Under the pieces are notes generated by a model that was given only the letters and a program-made list of their open reading frames with translations, had not been told where the DNA came from and made no database searches. This document shows positions 58,833-64,000 of a DNA stretch of 64,000 nt, piece by piece (position 1 is the stretch's first letter; each line of letters starts with the position of its first letter). Position numbers and translations under genes: made by a program. The DNA lies in assembly GCA_964453335.1 (NCBI GenBank), contig CAYVOK010000008.1, positions 1 through 64,000 on the forward strand. The letters run 5' to 3'. Source of the DNA: VGBO01 sp964453335 (lineage in GTDB: Bacteria; Actinomycetota; Acidimicrobiia; Acidimicrobiales; CAIXPF01).

Positions 58833-60285
58833 TAAACATATTTACCTTACAGACCCAGAAAAATATGAAGGAGTTTATTCACAATACTCTAGAATAACTC
58901 CTAAATACTTCGCAGATAAAACCGCAAACTCAGGTAAAGTTCTAGATAGAGAAACTGGAGATTACTTTGTAGGAAGCTTAAGTAATAGCTATGCTGAGAT
59001 ACGTCTATTACCAATATCAGACAAGTTTAGCAAAAACAGCAATAAGTACAGCTTACCAAGCGAAGATAAAGGTACCACATATATTAACACTTACGTAGGC
59101 TTTTTTGCTGTAAATATAAGCGAGGAAAGCGCAGAGAAATACGAGATACTTCCTTTAGTAGGTGACTCATTCGCCACATTCTTCTACGGATCAGCACCCA
59201 GACAACTGGATATGGCAGGTATAGTGTTTAACACTGTAGAAGATAACTGGAGAGATGCTTTTGATATTTTATATAGAGAATACGCCAGAGCTACAGCTGC
59301 AGCTAGAGATAATGTAATAGCTCAAATAAAGTTCGGGGACAGAGTTGTAACGGGCCATATAATAAGTATGAATCAACAACTAGACGCTGCTAATCCAGCA
59401 GTAGCTAGCTTTACTTTAAAAGTAATAGTTAGGGACGTAGCGTATACATCTGTAGAAAATAATGAACAGCTATTAAAAAAATACTCAGCAAGAATAAAGC
59501 TAAATGATGCAATAGAATCAAGTAAGTTTAAAACATTAGATTCAAGTAGGTTAAACACTATACGAAACTTTGTTAGAACAAGTACTCTAGCTCCACCACC
59601 AAAAATGCCTGTAGCTAAAAGAGCTTCAGCGGTCAATACATTCAATAAAAACTGCATTATAACTACGAATAATGACGGTAGCAACTCAGCTGTTACTACT
59701 AGTATACAAGGCGATAACGCTTGCTCGGCAGTAGATATAGTTAACTCTGCAAGAGCCAAGCTACAAAATGCGTTAGCCGCACAACAGAAATATATCAGCG
59801 ACAATAAAACAAAAGGTATAGACCCAAATGACCCAAGATTTAAAGAATTAAACGCTGAAGTGAACTCAGCTCGGCAAGACATAGCTGAGTTAAAGAGTAC
59901 AGAGGAAGACGACGTTAAAGGCGCTGCTCTACAAAAATATATACAATCTGAAGCAGAGTTAGTTGCTGATAAGAACAACACAAATCCACAACCAATAACA
60001 GCGGCCGGTAACGAGATATTTACACTAAAAGTAGAAGAGGGCAAAGTAAAAGTAGAGACTAACCAAGCGGAAATAGTAGATAAAATACTAAGCGAAAAAT
60101 CAGGAGACAAATCTGCTAAAACTAGTCAAGAATTAGACGATCTACAGAAAGCCAACGAAAAGGCTATAGAAGCCGCAAAAGAAACTTACAACAAACGAAT
60201 AGCAGAGGAAAAAAAACAAGCAGTAAATAGACAACTAAAAAACGCCTCTAGAACAAATTTAGAAAACACAGCAACTGTACCTTAA
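58819..60285 (+). CDS. Tail tip / baseplate protein with long C-terminal coiled coil (488 aa)
   Basis: Residues 50-225 form a beta-rich domain (GTTYINTYVGFFAVNIS...LPLVGDSFATFFYGSAPRQL...GDRVVTGHIISMNQQLDAAN), as found in baseplate hub components with a tail-tube-like fold. Residues 290-488 are a coiled coil of Glu/Lys/Ala. It has one FADKTANSG motif. Place between tape measure and hub-type genes supports a baseplate role. Confidence 0.65.
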   Translation: MKDSDKHIYLTDPEKYEGVYSQYSRITPKYFADKTANSGKVLDRETGDYFVGSLSNSYAEIRLLPISDKFSKNSNKYSLPSEDKGTTYINTYVGFFAVNISEESAEKYEILPLVGDSFATFFYGSAPRQLDMAGIVFNTVEDNWRDAFDILYREYARATAAARDNVIAQIKFGDRVVTGHIISMNQQLDAANPAVASFTLKVIVRDVAYTSVENNEQLLKKYSARIKLNDAIESSKFKTLDSSRLNTIRNFVRTSTLAPPPKMPVAKRASAVNTFNKNCIITTNNDGSNSAVTTSIQGDNACSAVDIVNSARAKLQNALAAQQKYISDNKTKGIDPNDPRFKELNAEVNSARQDIAELKSTEEDDVKGAALQKYIQSEAELVADKNNTNPQPITAAGNEIFTLKVEEGKVKVETNQAEIVDKILSEKSGDKSAKTSQELDDLQKANEKAIEAAKETYNKRIAEEKKQAVNRQLKNASRTNLENTATVP

Positions 60286-60303
60286 CCATAGCAGTAACAA
60301 AAA

Positions 60304-61053
60304 ATGCGAATACAAAAACTAAACATAGCTCAAAGCATAAATTTACTAGGAAGACCTGTTAGCTCTATAACAACAAACCAGTTGTACAACATGTCTAACG
60401 GAAAAATTACTCCAGTTGGCTTATGGGAGCCAGGTAAAGACATAGTAATTACCTACCAAAACACCTCAGTAGAGAAATATTCTGTCATAGACGAATACTA
60501 CTGGGATATAGACTATTCTTTAGCTTCGCTAAATAAGCCGGTTTTAACAGAGTCAGACATTATAAAAGAATTTTACTCTACAGGCATACTAAACGAACAT
60601 GATTATAAGATTATATTTGGAAATTTACCATCTCAGCTATCTGAGTTACGTAGAAGAATACTGCAATACTTATCCTTACCAGATCCTAGGTATAACGAAG
60701 ACTCGGACTCTGCCAAAAAATCTAAACTAATACGCGGGTATCTATCTGCTATAAAGCTGCTAGATACCGCTGGTATAACATCACTTAGAAGATCAGTAAT
60801 ACCTATAAGTTCTTCAAACGACGAAGTAATACAATTTCTAAAAATACTAAACGAATCTAACCCAATATATCTGGAAGAACCTTCAGCTAATTTATTAGAG
60901 CTAGTTGATATATGCCGCAATGTATTAATAGCAAGAGGCATAAGCAAAGAACTTATTGATTCCGCTGATAATGCTTGTGATTCATGTGGGCCTATAAAAA
61001 CTCTAGTAAAAGGCATAGTGTTGCTTTTTTGTTCATATAGCCTTATAACCTAA
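60304..61053 (+). CDS. Tail/baseplate protein of unknown function (249 aa)
   Basis: Soluble, mixed alpha/beta, with a C-terminal NACDSCGP and a hydrophobic end (LVKGIVLLFCSYSLIT). Lies between two baseplate-like genes, 18 nt from each. Function inferred from position only. Confidence 0.6.
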   Translation: MRIQKLNIAQSINLLGRPVSSITTNQLYNMSNGKITPVGLWEPGKDIVITYQNTSVEKYSVIDEYYWDIDYSLASLNKPVLTESDIIKEFYSTGILNEHDYKIIFGNLPSQLSELRRRILQYLSLPDPRYNEDSDSAKKSKLIRGYLSAIKLLDTAGITSLRRSVIPISSSNDEVIQFLKILNESNPIYLEEPSANLLELVDICRNVLIARGISKELIDSADNACDSCGPIKTLVKGIVLLFCSYSLIT

Positions 61054-61070
61054 TTGTAAAAGGAGGTAGC

Positions 61071-64000
61071 ATGTCTTATGTAGCGCCTGGTAGTAAAAGA
61101 ATAGCGTATTTGTTGTATTTGGCTGGTGTAGAAGTTCCATGCTTAGAGGTAAGTGTACAGTTTACAGTTGGCACAGAAAATCAAGCAGTAGTAACAATAC
61201 CACCTCATCCTATAATGGCTGACTTTGGTGAAGGAGATAAAGTACAAGCCGCTATTTTTTACCTAGATAGCTGGTACCACAAAGACAATCCAAAGTGGTG
61301 CTTATTATACGAGGGATACGTAGCAGGATGCGATTATACTGTAACTCCAACCAAAAAAGAAATCTCACTAACTATTAAATCAAATCTATCAGTACTTAGT
61401 GGACTATATCTAGAATTTTTAGGTGGCGGAGACTTATCCAGCGGCAAGGCTGCAGGTAAAGCTGGTAAAGTCATACCAAATCAGATTACTTTTAAAGGAA
61501 AGTATCCAGGTAGATTGTTTACAATAGGACTTGAGGATAAAGCACAGATTAGAACGCCATATGAGTTCTTCCAAAATATAGTACTAGCTACAACAGGTAA
61601 ATACAAAGATAAAGACATTGCTCCTGACGGCACTAAGAAACAAGTCGGAGAAGAAATAAAAAGAATAACTTCAGTAGTTAGACTAAACTATGAAACAAAG
61701 TTAGCAAGTACGCCAGATGGATTAAAAGAAAAATTTAAAGCTGATGAGTTAGCTAAAATAACTTCAAAGCTAAAATCTCTAGGTATATCGGATGCACCAA
61801 GTAATGTAGCCGATGCTCAGGACAAGCTTATACAGCAATCTATAAAGAAAATAACAGATACAAGGTCGCTTACAGATAGAACACCTGTAGCTACTGGATT
61901 TTTCTCAAGGTATTGCAATATAACAAAGTTGCATAAGCACGTAGCTGCTTCCCCAATAATAGAAGGCTTTGTTGGAGATTTAATAGATAATAAGTACAAA
62001 ACAAAAGGTATGCCTACTGGCGTGTTCCCAATACTAAGAACTAAAAATGGCTCTAACTATGCAAAAGGATTAGCCAGACAAACTGGCTATAAATATGGAG
62101 ACAACGGATCTGCTCTAGCGCTCTTAAACAACATGTTCACAGTATTTAACTACTCAATGCAGGGTATACCAGCTCCTCCAGCATACGACACAGACGATAG
62201 AGGCTTACCATCTGGCAGATTCTCTAAATCTACGAATAGCAGTATAGTCGGGTATATAACAAAACCAGATACAAGTTATTCTATGCCACCAGCGTGCAAT
62301 ATAATAATGCCCTGCATGAGAACAACAGTGCAGTATTCTAATAGCTTTGATTCAAGACCTACTAGAGTTTACTATAATAAGATATCTCAGCTAAGAAAGC
62401 TAAATACTGAGCAAAAGCTTGGTACTGGGTATGCGTCGTTAGACTCACAGGTTGGATATCCAGCCACTATAGCTAGGCACGCTTATGATTCTACTGATAC
62501 ACTTAAATCAGGTATGGAAGTTTTAGTATTTCCGGAAGAATACTTTGCAGGGCCTAAAACTGTTTATAAAGAATTAAATCCACTACTAGCAGAGCTTGAT
62601 AGATTAGAAAAAGCAGGTAGATTACACGATATACCTGGTGCTATTAAGTCCTCTGACTTTGTAGATTATAAAGCAATACCAGCTAATCAAGCAGCTTATT
62701 TGAGAGACGCTTTTATAAAAGCAGATTCTAAAGACCAAAAAAATTATGAGGTATTTCTTAGACAAGCTCAGTTAGACTATGAGTATATGAGAAGTTCTGC
62801 TTCAACGTGTACAGTCTCAATGCCGTTTAATCCTTATATAATACCTGGGTACTCAGCTGTTATTATAGATTCAGAAGATACTAACAACCATATAATAGGT
62901 CAAGTAGCTGGCGTAAGCCATTCCCTATCACAGCAAAGTGCTTCAACAACTGTGTCTCTTAGTGCTGCTAGAAGCTTAAAGCAAACAATAAATAAAGCAT
63001 TGTTAGATGGCGGTAAGTATCATATATCTCCGGCCGAACCAATAACTGAAGTACGAGCTGTTTTACAGGACAGAAACGCTGCAAATTTCTACTACGGTAA
63101 TGCTATCTACAGAGACGCTAGGGATAAAATAGAAGTAGGTAATCCTTCTAATCTAGCCAAGTTGAGCTCTATAGTGCAAGAAATTACGGCAGAAATAAAT
63201 GAGATTACAGACACATTAGATAGTATAGAAGACGCTACTATAGAGCAAGCAAGTAAGTTAGCTCCACTACAACAAAAGCTAGATAAAGCTAAAGCAGATC
63301 TTGATGCTGAGTTATCTAAAAGCTCGGGTGACTCAACTACATTTAAAGCGGTTGGAGACTTCACTAAGTTAGTAGCCTTAAAAGATTACTATACAGGCAA
63401 AATAACAACTTTGTATAACTGGCCTACATCAAAAGAAGATATAGCTAAACTAATAACCGCTATGCAAACATCTGAGCTAACTGTATACCCAGAAGTAGCA
63501 GATTTGGTTAATACTTACGACTTCGCAATGGATTATTGCTCTAGACCAGTATGCACTATGGATCAGTACATAGATTTTTACGCTACACAACAAGATCTAC
63601 TAGCTGAATCTCTTGTTGGCGGTAGGGGCAAGGGATGCAGAATAGGTAAACAAACAATAGATAATAATCCTAATGACGCTGCTGTTTATTGGAAGATAAT
63701 AAGAGAATTTGTAGGAGGACCTGGTGTAGAGCCAGGGTCTAAAACATCTAGCAGCTCGCATACCACGTCTATACAATCGTCTAAGCCTATAGCCGCAGCA
63801 GATGTATCTAAAGAAGTTAAGAAAGCAGAAGAAATATCTAATGCAGTAACTCCTCCGGCACTTACACTTTATTATATATCAGAGGGTGAAAACAATACTG
63901 CAGAAACTAAAGCATTTGCAGTTGTAGATGGTGAAGCATCATTTACGCAACTGCCTGATCTTGCAAAAGATTGGCAGTCTCTATTACTACTATACTCAGA
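61071..64000 (+). CDS. Large tail hub / baseplate protein (3' end outside window)
   Basis: AGGAGG at 61061-61066 precedes the ATG at 61071; the frame is open for the remaining 976 codons. MSYVAPGSKRIAYLLYLAGVE opens a beta-rich part similar to hub (gpD-like) proteins: short strands such as VEVPCLEVSVQFTVG, then GEGDKVQAAIFYLDSWY. Later parts contain helices (about 695-760) and long soluble domains. Likely the central baseplate hub or a tail-tip protein. Assignment moderate. Confidence 0.65.
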   Translation, partial: MSYVAPGSKRIAYLLYLAGVEVPCLEVSVQFTVGTENQAVVTIPPHPIMADFGEGDKVQAAIFYLDSWYHKDNPKWCLLYEGYVAGCDYTVTPTKKEISLTIKSNLSVLSGLYLEFLGGGDLSSGKAAGKAGKVIPNQITFKGKYPGRLFTIGLEDKAQIRTPYEFFQNIVLATTGKYKDKDIAPDGTKKQVGEEIKRITSVVRLNYETKLASTPDGLKEKFKADELAKITSKLKSLGISDAPSNVADAQDKLIQQSIKKITDTRSLTDRTPVATGFFSRYCNITKLHKHVAASPIIEGFVGDLIDNKYKTKGMPTGVFPILRTKNGSNYAKGLARQTGYKYGDNGSALALLNNMFTVFNYSMQGIPAPPAYDTDDRGLPSGRFSKSTNSSIVGYITKPDTSYSMPPACNIIMPCMRTTVQYSNSFDSRPTRVYYNKISQLRKLNTEQKLGTGYASLDSQVGYPATIARHAYDSTDTLKSGMEVLVFPEEYFAGPKTVYKELNPLLAELDRLEKAGRLHDIPGAIKSSDFVDYKAIPANQAAYLRDAFIKADSKDQKNYEVFLRQAQLDYEYMRSSASTCTVSMPFNPYIIPGYSAVIIDSEDTNNHIIGQVAGVSHSLSQQSASTTVSLSAARSLKQTINKALLDGGKYHISPAEPITEVRAVLQDRNAANFYYGNAIYRDARDKIEVGNPSNLAKLSSIVQEITAEINEITDTLDSIEDATIEQASKLAPLQQKLDKAKADLDAELSKSSGDSTTFKAVGDFTKLVALKDYYTGKITTLYNWPTSKEDIAKLITAMQTSELTVYPEVADLVNTYDFAMDYCSRPVCTMDQYIDFYATQQDLLAESLVGGRGKGCRIGKQTIDNNPNDAAVYWKIIREFVGGPGVEPGSKTSSSSHTTSIQSSKPIAAADVSKEVKKAEEISNAVTPPALTLYYISEGENNTAETKAFAVVDGEASFTQLPDLAKDWQSLLLLYS

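Noticed and set aside
59373..60110. 245-aa minus-strand reading inside the baseplate gene
   Set aside because: Antisense to a gene with better context; it is Leu/Ser/Phe-rich as expected for an antisense shadow of a Lys/Glu/Ala coiled coil.
1..64000. tRNA genes, integrase, transposase or recoded stop codons
   Set aside because: No convincing tRNA cloverleaf, recombinase or transposase motif was seen, and all three standard stops end genes normally.

Overview
The window is part of the genome of a large tailed double-stranded DNA bacteriophage (Caudoviricetes), not a cellular chromosome. It encodes a major capsid protein, a prohead protease, a tail-chaperone frameshift gene next to a long tape-measure-like protein, a baseplate/tail-hub block, collagen-like fibres and phage nucleotide-metabolism enzymes. 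Genes are packed tightly, the DNA is AT-rich, and stops are standard TAA, TAG and TGA. No ribosomal RNA, tRNA, transposon or integrase was seen. The run of 100 N at 14063-14162 shows it is a scaffolded, probably metagenomic, assembly. The host is unknown. Terminase, portal, polymerase and helicase are not in the window.

Layout. 1-15.7 kb, minus strand: collagen-like fibre, capsid, decoration, prohead protease and many head or virion proteins of unknown function. 15.9-17.4 kb, minus: small early-type genes. 17.5-20.6 kb, plus: a multidomain ADP-ribosyltransferase-like protein followed by a double Nudix protein. 20.6-21.2 kb, minus: two small early-type genes. 21.3-25.1 kb, plus: an operon of small virion or membrane-type proteins, a HELGH metallopeptidase and a zinc-ribbon protein. 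25.1-28.7 kb, minus: small accessory genes, several with membrane segments. 29.1-32.5 kb, minus: lysine-x-alanine tagged, glycine-rich membrane proteins, two sharing a perfect 382-bp duplication. 32.6-37.7 kb, minus: a series of promoter-leader-gene-terminator cassettes and then an early operon. 37.7-38.4 kb: a non-coding array of 24 TTGACC/GGTCAA iterons. 38.4-48.1 kb: a helix-turn-helix plus ribbon-helix-helix protein, virion proteins, dCMP deaminase, UV endonuclease, class II ribonucleotide reductase and ThyX. 48.2-64 kb, plus: fibre, Dps-like ferritin, tail chaperones with a -1 frameshift, tape measure and baseplate/hub genes running off the edge.

How it works together. Small minus-strand genes are preceded by a conserved promoter with core GGCATAAGTATATGTAGG and often end in GNRA-tetraloop terminators, which fits an early accessory programme. 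Three of these genes carry, between stop codon and terminator, an H-type RNA pseudoknot of fixed architecture with compensatory changes. Many head or virion-type proteins share a recurrent K-[L/T/V/I/S]-A motif, nearly absent from early and metabolic genes; this could be a maturation-protease site or a virion-packaging tag.

The most novel signals are the pseudoknot family, the K-x-A motif, the iteron array with its adjacent HTH-RHH protein, and the ADP-ribosyltransferase-like/Nudix pair.
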